The notes beneath the pieces were generated by a model. That model was not told the DNA's origin, did no database searches, and was given only the letters and a program-made list of their open reading frames with translations. Below are positions 1-7,302 of a stretch of 8,536 bases of DNA, in pieces. The translations under genes and the position numbers were made by a program. The DNA is taken from contig DCHC01000062.1 of the NCBI GenBank assembly GCA_002314755.1, positions 587 through 9,122 on the forward strand, in the 5' to 3' direction. Numbering within the stretch: the stretch's first letter is position 1; every line of letters begins with the position of its first letter. This DNA comes from Faecalibacterium sp. UBA1762 (lineage in GTDB: Bacteria > Bacillota > Clostridia > Oscillospirales > Ruminococcaceae).

Positions 1-25
1 AGTTCAACTCTGGTTAGCAGCTCCA
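1..25 (+). tRNA. 3' end of a tRNA gene (partial, CCA encoded; Thr or Gly type)
   Basis: The window opens inside a tRNA T-arm. A T-loop reading TTCAACT lies at 3-9, with the last two bases of the 5' T-stem (AG) at 1-2 pairing with CT at 10-11. The T-stem 3' strand is CTGGT (10-14), the acceptor 3' strand is TAGCAGC (15-21), position 73 is U (22), and CCA is encoded at 23-25. A poly-U hairpin follows directly, as expected after a tRNA gene. U73 with C72 and G71 is compatible with tRNA-Gly and with the clostridial tRNA-Thr type; the anticodon lies outside the window, so the isotype cannot be fixed. The fold is inferred from only about a third of the molecule. Confidence 0.75.
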
Positions 26-59
26 AGGAAATCACTCCAATAGGGGTGGTTTCTTTTTT
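25..59 (+). terminator. Rho-independent terminator after the tRNA
   Basis: A stem with left arm GAAATCACTCC (28-38) pairs with GGGGTGGTTTC (43-53) through two G-U pairs, around the loop AATA. It is followed by TTTTTT at 54-59. The lower stem can extend into the A's at 25-26, so the tRNA CCA end lies almost against the hairpin. It ends the plus-strand tRNA transcript. Confidence 0.8.
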
Positions 60-158
60 GCAGTATTAGAGGCAGAGCAGGGAGTATGGAATCATTTTAG
101 AATGTTTGACCGACCAAAACTATTACGATTCAAATGAGAGAATAAAAGACAAAGACGG

Positions 159-217
159 AAAAACCGGATGCTTTTATCTGCGAGATAAATCGCAAAAGAA
201 AGCATCCGGCTTTTTTT
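159..217. terminator. Bidirectional rho-independent terminator, end of the ktrBA operon
   Basis: CCGGATGCTTT (164-174) pairs with AAAGCATCCGG (199-209). Inside, a second short stem GCGA (180-183) / TCGC (190-193) can form. On the plus strand T7 follows at 211-217. On the minus strand the A5 at 159-163 reads as U5 after the stem. The hairpin starts 20 bases past the ktrA stop codon, so its main job is presumably to end the minus-strand ktrB-ktrA transcript; it may also block readthrough from the tRNA side. Confidence 0.85.
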
Positions 218-229
218 GTTACAAAGGTA

Positions 230-880
230 TTATAGCTTCAGCAGACGCTGGACGTCTTTGTTTTCCCCCAGCACCAGCATGGTTTGGTTCTCGGTAAAGA
301 CATGGTCCGGCTGGGGCAGACTGTCCAAAATATCATTCTGTTTGATACCAAGGATGTTGACGCGGTACTTTTTGCGGATATCCAGCTGAGCCAGAGTCTT
401 ACCAACCCAGGAATCGGGCACGGATATCTCCATGATGGAATGGTCAGGGGTCAGCTGCACATAGTCAAACACATCTTCGTCAGAGCAACAGACGGCTGCC
501 CAAGCTGCCATCTGCTTTTCAGGATAGATGATCTGATCAGCGCCGACCTTTTGCAGCAGCTTGACATGCAGGTCTTTTTTTGCCTGTACCAGTATCTGCC
601 GGGCGCCAAGCTCCTTTAGCAGAGCGGTGATTTCCAGCGAAGCTTCAAAATCATCTGCGATGGCAACCACGCAAAGGTCAAAATCCCTTACGCCTAACGA
701 GGCAAGAAATTTGGGGCTGGTGGCGTCGCCGATCTGGGCATTGGTTACATAGTCCAGTGCGGCGTTTACCTTTTCTTCGTCAGAATCAATGGCAAGCACT
801 TGGTGGTGCAGATCCTGTAGCTTTTGAGCCATATGACGGCCAAAGCGGCCTAAACCGATAAGCAAGATAGATTTCTTCAT
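230..880 (-). CDS. ktrA: KtrA/TrkA-family potassium uptake regulatory subunit (single RCK)
   Basis: Cytoplasmic gating subunit of a Ktr potassium transporter. Family members form an octameric ring that binds nucleotide (ATP/ADP) and opens or closes the KtrB membrane dimer. The protein is 216 aa, the usual size for single-RCK KtrA. The RCK_N Rossmann domain (about 3-125) shows the GLGRFG nucleotide loop at G9-G14, the acidic residue D32 ending strand 2 (AIDSDE), and E121 in IIYPEK, which matches the interface Glu of KtrA. RCK_C runs from about 136 to 216 (SWVGKTL, then VNILGIK). The start at 880 is chosen because AAGGAGAG lies 7 bases upstream and the protein then begins MKKSILLIG; a 20-residue upstream extension to 940 has no such support. 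It lies 75 bases downstream of ktrB on the same strand and is the last gene of the operon. The family call is secure; KtrA versus TrkA naming rests on the single RCK unit. Confidence 0.93.
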   Translation of the reverse strand: MKKSILLIGLGRFGRHMAQKLQDLHHQVLAIDSDEEKVNAALDYVTNAQIGDATSPKFLASLGVRDFDLCVVAIADDFEASLEITALLKELGARQILVQAKKDLHVKLLQKVGADQIIYPEKQMAAWAAVCCSDEDVFDYVQLTPDHSIMEISVPDSWVGKTLAQLDIRKKYRVNILGIKQNDILDSLPQPDHVFTENQTMLVLGENKDVQRLLKL

Positions 881-887
881 GAATGAT

Positions 888-895
888 CTCTCCTT
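888..895 (-). promoter_or_regulatory. Ribosome binding site of ktrA
   Basis: AAGGAGAG on the minus strand, 7 bases before the ATG at 880. It selects the 216-residue form over the longer reading frame opening at 940. Confidence 0.8.
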
Positions 896-955
896 ATGAA
901 ATGAAAAATAGATGTTTGATGATAATAGAATCACGGACACGAATCGGCGGAAAAA

Positions 956-2302
956 TCAGCCCACTGTTACCTTTTCCTGGGGTAGGGTGCCTTCGCCCGG
1001 CTGAATACCCGGAAAGACGGCATAAATCAGTGTCAATCCACCGACCCGGCCAAGGTACATCAAAAAGATCAGAATCCAGCGGCTGGCGGCGGAAAGGGTG
1101 GGCGTTGCACCCAGCGAAAGCCCGACGGTGGCTACCGCGGAGGCGGCTTCAAACAATGCTGTCATCAAAGGCTGAGCATCCAGACAACTTATCAGGGTGC
1201 CACCCGCTAAAAACAGAATCAGATAAAGGGAAAAGATGGCGGCGGCGTTACGGCAGCTGGCAGGGTCAATACGGCGGCGGCAGCATACTGCGTCCGCACG
1301 GCGTTGAAATACTGAGCAGGTCCCTACAACCAACACGGCAAGGGTGGTCAGCTTAAAGCCACCGGCAGTGGAACTGGGCGCCCCGCCGATCAGCATCAGA
1401 ATGATGGTCATCAGCTTACCCGGCTCACTGAGATGATTTAAATCCACCGTGTTGAAACCGGCGGTACGCGGGCTGATAGTACAACCTAAACAAGCAAGTA
1501 GCTTCTCCCGCACGGTCAGTCCCTGCCAGCCAGGTAACCGAAACTCGTAACCGGCAAAAAATGCAAAACCACCGGACAGTAAAATCGCGGAGGCCAAAAG
1601 AATCAGCTTGGATTGCAGAGAATACCGGGTAAAGCGCAGCCGGTGATCAGCGATATCACGCCAGGTAAAAAAGCCGATGCCACCGATTAAAATCAACAGG
1701 TCAATGACAGTGTTGACAATAATGTCCCCGGTGTAGCCGGTCAAAGAGGAGAAGGGCTGCTTTGTACCCATCAGATCAAAGCCGGCATTGCAAAAGGCGG
1801 AAACGGAATGCCATACGCCATACCAAATACCTTTACTCAAGGGAAAATCTTTGCAAAACCGCAAAGAGAGCAATAACGCTCCGGTAAGCTCTACTGTGAG
1901 CGAGCCGAGCAGAAAAAATTTAGTCTGGCGCAGAATGCCGCCGACTTGCGGTGCCCCAATGGATTCCTGCATGACCCAGCGGCTTTTTAAACCGATCTGC
2001 TTGCGGCTGACCATACTGATGGCAAGCGCAAAGGTGATAATACCCAGACCGCCAATCTGTATAAGTGTCAGGATGACGGCCTGCCCAAAACCGCTCCAAT
2101 AGGTAAAGGTGTCCTGCACAATCAGCCCGGTAACGCACCCGGCAGAGGTTGCGGTAAAGATTGCATCCGCAAAGCAGGCACCGTGCCCATCCCTTGTGGC
2201 AAACGGCAATGTCAGCAGCAAAGCGCCCAACATAATCAGCGCCAGGTAACCAAGCAAAATAATTTGTGCCGGAGTGATAGACGGCTTTTTTTTGTAATTC
2301 AT
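956..2302 (-). CDS. ktrB: KtrB/TrkH-family potassium channel-like membrane subunit
   Basis: Ion-conducting subunit of a Ktr-type potassium uptake system, in the cytoplasmic membrane. The 448-aa protein has the four-fold M1-P-M2 plan of the superfamily. All four filter glycines are visible: P1 TSAGCVTGL (G59), P2 SAFCNAGF (G174), P3 SPRTAGFN (G282) and P4 ASAVATVGL (G394). The glycine-rich gating loop after P3 is GGAPSSTAGG (307-316), and the conserved Arg of the last helix is R419 in MYLGRVGG, where the family often has GRVGP or GRIGP. The start at 2302 (MNYKKK) has GGAGG 6 bases upstream; the frame stays open to 2338 without an RBS. Oddity: four cysteines (C329, C340, C341, C350) in the D3-D4 cytoplasmic linker. 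It is the first gene of the operon, with ktrA behind it, and divergent from the RHH gene. Function is confident by family; ion selectivity (K+ versus Na+ dependence) cannot be read from sequence. Confidence 0.94.
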   Translation of the reverse strand: MNYKKKPSITPAQIILLGYLALIMLGALLLTLPFATRDGHGACFADAIFTATSAGCVTGLIVQDTFTYWSGFGQAVILTLIQIGGLGIITFALAISMVSRKQIGLKSRWVMQESIGAPQVGGILRQTKFFLLGSLTVELTGALLLSLRFCKDFPLSKGIWYGVWHSVSAFCNAGFDLMGTKQPFSSLTGYTGDIIVNTVIDLLILIGGIGFFTWRDIADHRLRFTRYSLQSKLILLASAILLSGGFAFFAGYEFRLPGWQGLTVREKLLACLGCTISPRTAGFNTVDLNHLSEPGKLMTIILMLIGGAPSSTAGGFKLTTLAVLVVGTCSVFQRRADAVCCRRRIDPASCRNAAAIFSLYLILFLAGGTLISCLDAQPLMTALFEAASAVATVGLSLGATPTLSAASRWILIFLMYLGRVGGLTLIYAVFPGIQPGEGTLPQEKVTVG

Positions 2303-2308
2303 GGAATT

Positions 2309-2313
2309 CCTCC
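2309..2313 (-). promoter_or_regulatory. Ribosome binding site of ktrB
   Basis: GGAGG on the minus strand, 6 bases before the ATG at 2302. It decides against the in-frame ATG at 2338, which adds 12 residues and has no purine-rich site in front. Confidence 0.8.
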
Positions 2314-2370
2314 AAAAAACAGAACCACCGATATGCATAAACGGTAGCTGAATGGCTTTTCATGTTAATA

Positions 2371-2399
2371 AGTATAGCACAGTTATTGTGTTTTTACAA
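2371..2399 (-). promoter_or_regulatory. Probable promoter of the ktrB-ktrA operon
   Basis: On the minus strand, -35 TTGTAA (2399-2394), a 17-base spacer and -10 TATACT (2376-2371) preceded by TGC, an extended -10. Transcription would begin near 2364, giving a leader of roughly 60 bases. That leader is too short for a ydaO-type (c-di-AMP) riboswitch, which is known upstream of some ktr genes. The -35 box lies inside the 9-bp inverted repeat 2390-2416. Confidence 0.65.
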
Positions 2400-2416
2400 A
2401 TGTTCACTGTAAAAAC
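2390..2416. repeat. Perfect 9-bp inverted repeat with 9-base spacer, candidate operator of ktrBA
   Basis: GTTTTTACA (2390-2398), nine bases AATGTTCAC, then TGTAAAAAC (2408-2416). The arms are exact reverse complements. The left arm covers most of the ktrBA -35 box (2394-2399) and the rest lies just upstream of it, where a bound protein could block or aid RNA polymerase. The 9-N9-9 geometry recalls CIRCE, but the bases do not match its TTAGCACTC arms. No binding protein can be named from sequence. Confidence 0.5.
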
Positions 2417-2420
2417 TTTG

Positions 2421-2462
2421 CGATTTAAATTATATAAAACACTTGACAAGTTATTTAAATCG
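2421..2462. repeat. Perfect 10-bp inverted repeat around the RHH-clpB -35 box, candidate operator
   Basis: CGATTTAAAT (2421-2430) and ATTTAAATCG (2453-2462) are exact reverse complements separated by 22 bases. Each arm holds the self-complementary octamer ATTTAAAT, with octamer centres 30 bases apart, close to three helical turns. The -35 box TTGACA (2443-2448) lies between the arms and the right arm falls in the promoter spacer, so occupancy would block polymerase. RHH proteins commonly bind such paired short palindromes. ATTTAAAT alone also occurs inside genes at 1436, 4731 and 7850, so the pairing and position carry the argument, not the octamer. Confidence 0.6.
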
Positions 2463-2471
2463 TAGTACAAT
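2443..2471 (+). promoter_or_regulatory. Strong sigma-A-type promoter of the RHH gene and clpB
   Basis: -35 TTGACA (2443-2448, perfect consensus), a 17-base spacer and -10 TACAAT (2466-2471, five of six). The expected start is near 2478, giving a leader of about 38 bases. The strength of the boxes suggests a promoter that needs repression, which fits the inverted repeat laid across it. Confidence 0.85.
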
Positions 2472-2515
2472 TTATGCAAAGAGAAAAGCAAAATAGATGA
2501 AAGGGAAATGGAAGT

Positions 2516-3166
2516 ATGAGTCGCAGTGTTTACAGTGTCATTTTGGATGACGAGGTGGTAGCTGCAGTGGATCGGGCGGCTATGCGGGCGGGGACCAATC
2601 GCTCGGTAATGATGAACCGTCTGCTTGCCGCTCAGCTGCAGTATGCAACCCCGGAGGATCGCATCCGTAGCGTGTTCCAGGCCATGCAGTCAGCTGCCGA
2701 CCGGTACGGTACCTGGCAGGTATTGGGAGAGGATGCCCGCAGTCAATTTTCTGTACGGAGTGCGCTGCGGTATAAATATAATCCCACTGTCAAATACTCT
2801 ATTGAGCTGTTTGCGCATCAGCCGGAGTATTTAGGGGTGCTTAGGTGCCAGCTTCGTACACAAAATACCGTGCTGATCGGCTTGCTGCAACAGTTTTATC
2901 AGCTTTGGGCAGCAATAGAGATGCAACAGCTGGACATACCGGGGCAAAGCTTTGAGATGGACGGAACCCGTTTTTCCAGGCTGCTGCGCCTTCCGCAGGA
3001 GGGCGGTACCGCCGGACAACTTGCGGTGCGGCTGACGAGATATGTTTCACTGATGGATGATTGTATGAAGTTGTTTTTTGAAACAGTAGATCAACCGGAA
3101 CATGCTGCGGCAGCGGTCCGGCGAAGATGGAAACAGGGTATTACGGCGGAGCTGGCGGAATTGTAG
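2516..3166 (+). CDS. Ribbon-helix-helix DNA-binding protein with uncharacterised C-terminal domain
   Basis: A 216-aa protein. Residues 3-42 fit a CopG/Arc-type ribbon-helix-helix: a beta strand (SVYSVIL), helix A (DDEVVAAVDRAAMRAG), a TNRS turn typical of the family, and helix B (VMMNRLLAAQL). RHH proteins dimerise and place paired strands in the major groove. The remaining 170 or so residues, with FSVRSALRYKYNP at 78-90 and a helical stretch around 105-135, match no domain I recognise and are far longer than the usual short CopG tail. The region could be a sensing or oligomerisation domain. The start at 2516 has AAGGG 10 bases upstream; the ATG at 2508 stops after three codons. It is the first gene after a strong promoter with palindromes across it, which suggests autoregulation, and clpB follows 72 bases on. 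Not a toxin-antitoxin pair: no small toxin gene adjoins it. Confidence 0.75.
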   Translation: MSRSVYSVILDDEVVAAVDRAAMRAGTNRSVMMNRLLAAQLQYATPEDRIRSVFQAMQSAADRYGTWQVLGEDARSQFSVRSALRYKYNPTVKYSIELFAHQPEYLGVLRCQLRTQNTVLIGLLQQFYQLWAAIEMQQLDIPGQSFEMDGTRFSRLLRLPQEGGTAGQLAVRLTRYVSLMDDCMKLFFETVDQPEHAAAAVRRRWKQGITAELAEL

Positions 3167-3221
3167 AAGCCTGACCGTGATCATAAATATCAGAAACAAT
3201 AATAGAGAATAGATTTTGAGG

Positions 3222-3228
3222 AAAGGAG
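3222..3228 (+). promoter_or_regulatory. Ribosome binding site of clpB
   Basis: AAAGGAG, 10 bases before the ATG at 3239. The 72-base gap in which it lies has neither a hairpin terminator nor a convincing promoter, which supports co-transcription with the RHH gene. Confidence 0.75.
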
Positions 3229-3238
3229 TCTTATCAGT

Positions 3239-5836
<2,598 letters not shown>

Positions 5837-5896
5837 TTTTTTGGTTTCGGTTGATTCGGGTGGTACTTTTTTGAAGAAGCGTTAAAAACAAATGGT

Positions 5897-5941
5897 ACAG
5901 CGGTTGAAAACCTGCAAAATAAAGCAGTTTTCAACCGCTGT
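5897..5941 (+). terminator. Long near-perfect hairpin downstream of clpB (terminator-like, weak U-tract)
   Basis: The left arm 5897-5915 (ACAGCGGTTGAAAAC then CTGC) pairs with the right arm 5924-5941 (GCAG then TTTTCAACCGCTGT). This gives 18 pairs with one bulged C and the loop AAAATAAA. After a small internal mismatch, ATGG (5892-5895) and CCAT (5944-5947) can add four more pairs. On the plus strand only three T's end or follow the stem, so it is a poor canonical terminator. On the minus strand it would be followed by ATTTGTTTTT. It probably ends or stabilises the clpB transcript, but a small repeated element is an alternative. Confidence 0.6.
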
Positions 5942-6101
5942 TTCCATAGTGTTTTCCACATACCGCCAAACTTTAAAGATAAATAGCCGTATTATAAGTC
6001 ATAAATAAATAGAAATAACGATTTTTGTACACCTTTTTTTTGTTTTTTCGTTCTGTAAATATTGCTTTTGACATTTTATACCATTCTATTGAGATTGGAT
6101 A

Positions 6102-6130
6102 TTGCATCATACCCGTTTTTATACTATAAT
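6102..6130 (+). promoter_or_regulatory. Probable promoter of the DUF2156 gene
   Basis: -35 TTGCAT (6102-6107, only TTG conserved), a 17-base spacer and a perfect -10 TATAAT (6125-6130). Transcription would start near 6137, leaving a leader of about 68 bases. The upstream DNA is very AT-rich and could act as an UP element. Confidence 0.65.
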
Positions 6131-6186
6131 GTGTAAACGGAATCAAAAGGCGGCTGGTTGTTGCCGTTGAAATGATAGCTTTTTAC

Positions 6187-6194
6187 AGGAAGGA
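6187..6194 (+). promoter_or_regulatory. Ribosome binding site of the DUF2156 gene
   Basis: AGGAAGGA, 10 bases before the ATG at 6205. The in-frame ATG at 6172 has no such site, so the shorter 308-residue form is preferred. Confidence 0.7.
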
Positions 6195-6204
6195 CAGTTT
6201 CTTC

Positions 6205-7131
6205 ATGTTGGATTTTCAACCGATCACCTGGGAAACAAGGCTCCGTTTGGCACCGTATCTTCAGCCCGGACAGGCCAGGCATTGCGATGCAACGTTGGGC
6301 GGCGTTTTTTTGTGGCGGGATTATTATCAGATGCAGTATGCTTTTTGCGGTGATGCACTGTGCCTGCTTGCCTGTTATCCCCCGGTAGAGGGAGATTTTC
6401 GGGCATTTAGTTTTCCATTGACCTTGCCGGAGCTGCCGGAAGAGCAAGCACAGTCTGCCCGTAGACAGGCGCTGAGCGCGATTGCGGATTACGCAAAACA
6501 AAAAGAAATCCCGCTCTGTTTTTGTCCGGTGACCGGGACGGAGCTTGATTCAATTCAGCAGGCTTTTCCCGGATTGCAGGCTGAGCCCTGCCGACAGTGG
6601 TTCGACTATCTGTATGCCGCAGAGGATTTGCGCCAGCTTGCAGGCAGAAAATTCGGCGGACAGCGCAATCATATCAACCGGTTCAAAAAGGAGAACCCCA
6701 ATTGGAGGTTTGAAAAGCTTCAACCGGATAATGTAGCAGCGGCACAGTGCTTTTTTGACGAGTATCTGCAAAACGGAGCGAAACAGTTTGCCGCAGCACA
6801 GGAGGAAAACCGAAAGATCACCGAGGTGTTGACCCATTGGCAGGATTATGCGTCTATCGGGTTTATTGGGGGAGTGCTATTTGTAGCAAATTCCGTAGCG
6901 GCATTCTCCATCGGGGAGACGGTGGGCGACACATTGTATGTACATACCGAAAAGGCTAGTCTTTTTTGGCACGGAACTTATCCTGCTATTGTGCAGCAGA
7001 TGGCGCTGGCATATACGGATGAACACATAGTCTGGGTCAACCGGGAGGACGACGCCGGCGATGATGGCTTGAGGACCGTGAAGCTATCCTGGCATCCGGC
7101 TCGACTTATTGAGAAATATCGCATACAGTAG
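6205..7131 (+). CDS. DUF2156 / LPG_synthase_C-type protein (GNAT-fold, predicted aminoacyl or acyl transferase)
   Basis: A 308-aa soluble protein resembling the DUF2156 family, whose fold is related to the C-terminal catalytic domain of MprF (phosphatidylglycerol lysyltransferase) and to FemX-like double GNAT proteins. Supporting stretches are LGGVFLWRDYY near 31-41, the basic block FGGQRNHINRFKKENP (150-165), and the C-terminal VNREDDAGDDGLRTVKLSWHPARLIEKY (278-305), a pattern I associate with this family. There is no transmembrane segment or signal peptide, so unlike MprF it lacks a flippase part. The substrate is unknown; aminoacyl-tRNA-dependent transfer to lipid or peptidoglycan is a family-level guess. 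It starts at the ATG behind AGGAAGGA rather than at 6172. It has its own promoter and a strong terminator, so it is probably monocistronic. Neighbours give no functional hint. Confidence 0.8.
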   Translation: MLDFQPITWETRLRLAPYLQPGQARHCDATLGGVFLWRDYYQMQYAFCGDALCLLACYPPVEGDFRAFSFPLTLPELPEEQAQSARRQALSAIADYAKQKEIPLCFCPVTGTELDSIQQAFPGLQAEPCRQWFDYLYAAEDLRQLAGRKFGGQRNHINRFKKENPNWRFEKLQPDNVAAAQCFFDEYLQNGAKQFAAAQEENRKITEVLTHWQDYASIGFIGGVLFVANSVAAFSIGETVGDTLYVHTEKASLFWHGTYPAIVQQMALAYTDEHIVWVNREDDAGDDGLRTVKLSWHPARLIEKYRIQ

Positions 7132-7166
7132 CGGCTTTTTCAGTAGTAATTGAATTCAATAAGATA

Positions 7167-7202
7167 GGCATATACTTTACTGACAAGTATATGCCTTTTT
7201 TT
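7167..7202 (+). terminator. Rho-independent terminator of the DUF2156 gene
   Basis: GGCATATACTT (7167-7177) pairs perfectly with AAGTATATGCC (7185-7195) around the loop TACTGAC, and T7 follows (7196-7202). It starts 36 bases after the stop codon and separates this gene from the next one on the same strand. Confidence 0.92.
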
Positions 7203-7212
7203 GCAAGTTGGG

Positions 7213-7241
7213 TTGCGAAATGTGAAAATATAGTGTAGAAT
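7213..7241 (+). promoter_or_regulatory. Probable promoter of the membrane acyltransferase-like gene
   Basis: -35 TTGCGA (7213-7218, four of six), a 17-base spacer and -10 TAGAAT (7236-7241, five of six). It lies directly behind the preceding terminator, giving the last gene its own transcript with a leader of about 55 bases. Confidence 0.6.
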
Positions 7242-7253
7242 AAGTGACAGCAA

Positions 7254-7271
7254 TGTGAAACAAATATCACA
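7254..7271. repeat. Short inverted repeat TGTGA-N8-TCACA in the leader of the last gene
   Basis: TGTGA (7254-7258) and TCACA (7267-7271) are exact reverse complements 8 bases apart, just downstream of the predicted transcription start. The spacing is not the N6 of a CRP site and the flanks do not match Rex well. Five-base arms can arise by chance, so an operator role is only possible. Confidence 0.25.
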
Positions 7272-7302
7272 AAACCGTTTATTTATTGAATGAAAGGGAA
7301 AT

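Larger units (their letters stand above)
5837..6204. other. Intergenic region between clpB and the DUF2156 gene
   Basis: This 368-base stretch contains no supportable gene. It holds T6 tracts right after clpB (5838-5843 and 5869-5874) without a convincing stem, the long hairpin at 5897-5941, and a strongly AT-rich stretch from about 5970 to 6130 with a T8 run at 6034-6041. It also has an isolated TTGACA at 6068-6073 lacking a good -10, and the promoter at 6102-6130 followed by an untranslated leader of some 68 bases. Confidence 0.7.

Noticed and set aside
106..297. 63-codon plus-strand frame between the tRNA and ktrA
   Set aside because: It runs through the bidirectional terminator and into the end of ktrA, has no ribosome binding site, and its start is AT-rich non-coding DNA.
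1435..1444. GATTTAAATC palindrome inside ktrB, like one arm of the RHH-clpB operator
   Set aside because: A single internal copy. ATTTAAAT also occurs in clpB (4731) and the last gene (7850), so isolated copies look like chance in codons.
2516..3166. RHH protein as the antitoxin of a toxin-antitoxin pair
   Set aside because: No small toxin-like gene adjoins it; the neighbours are clpB and ktrB, and the protein is much longer than RHH antitoxins.
3167..3238. Possible separate clpB promoter (CTGACC, 18-base spacer, AACAAT)
   Set aside because: Both boxes are poor matches with a non-ideal spacer. The strong promoter upstream of the RHH gene explains clpB transcription better.
6017..6052. AACGA ... 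TCGTT inverted repeat around a T8 run
   Set aside because: Five-base arms with a 26-base loop in very AT-rich DNA are expected by chance and give no stable stem.
6068..6073. Perfect TTGACA -35 hexamer upstream of the DUF2156 gene
   Set aside because: At 16-18 bases downstream there is only GAGATT-like sequence, no usable -10. The TATAAT at 6125 is too far and has its own TTGCAT at 17 bases.
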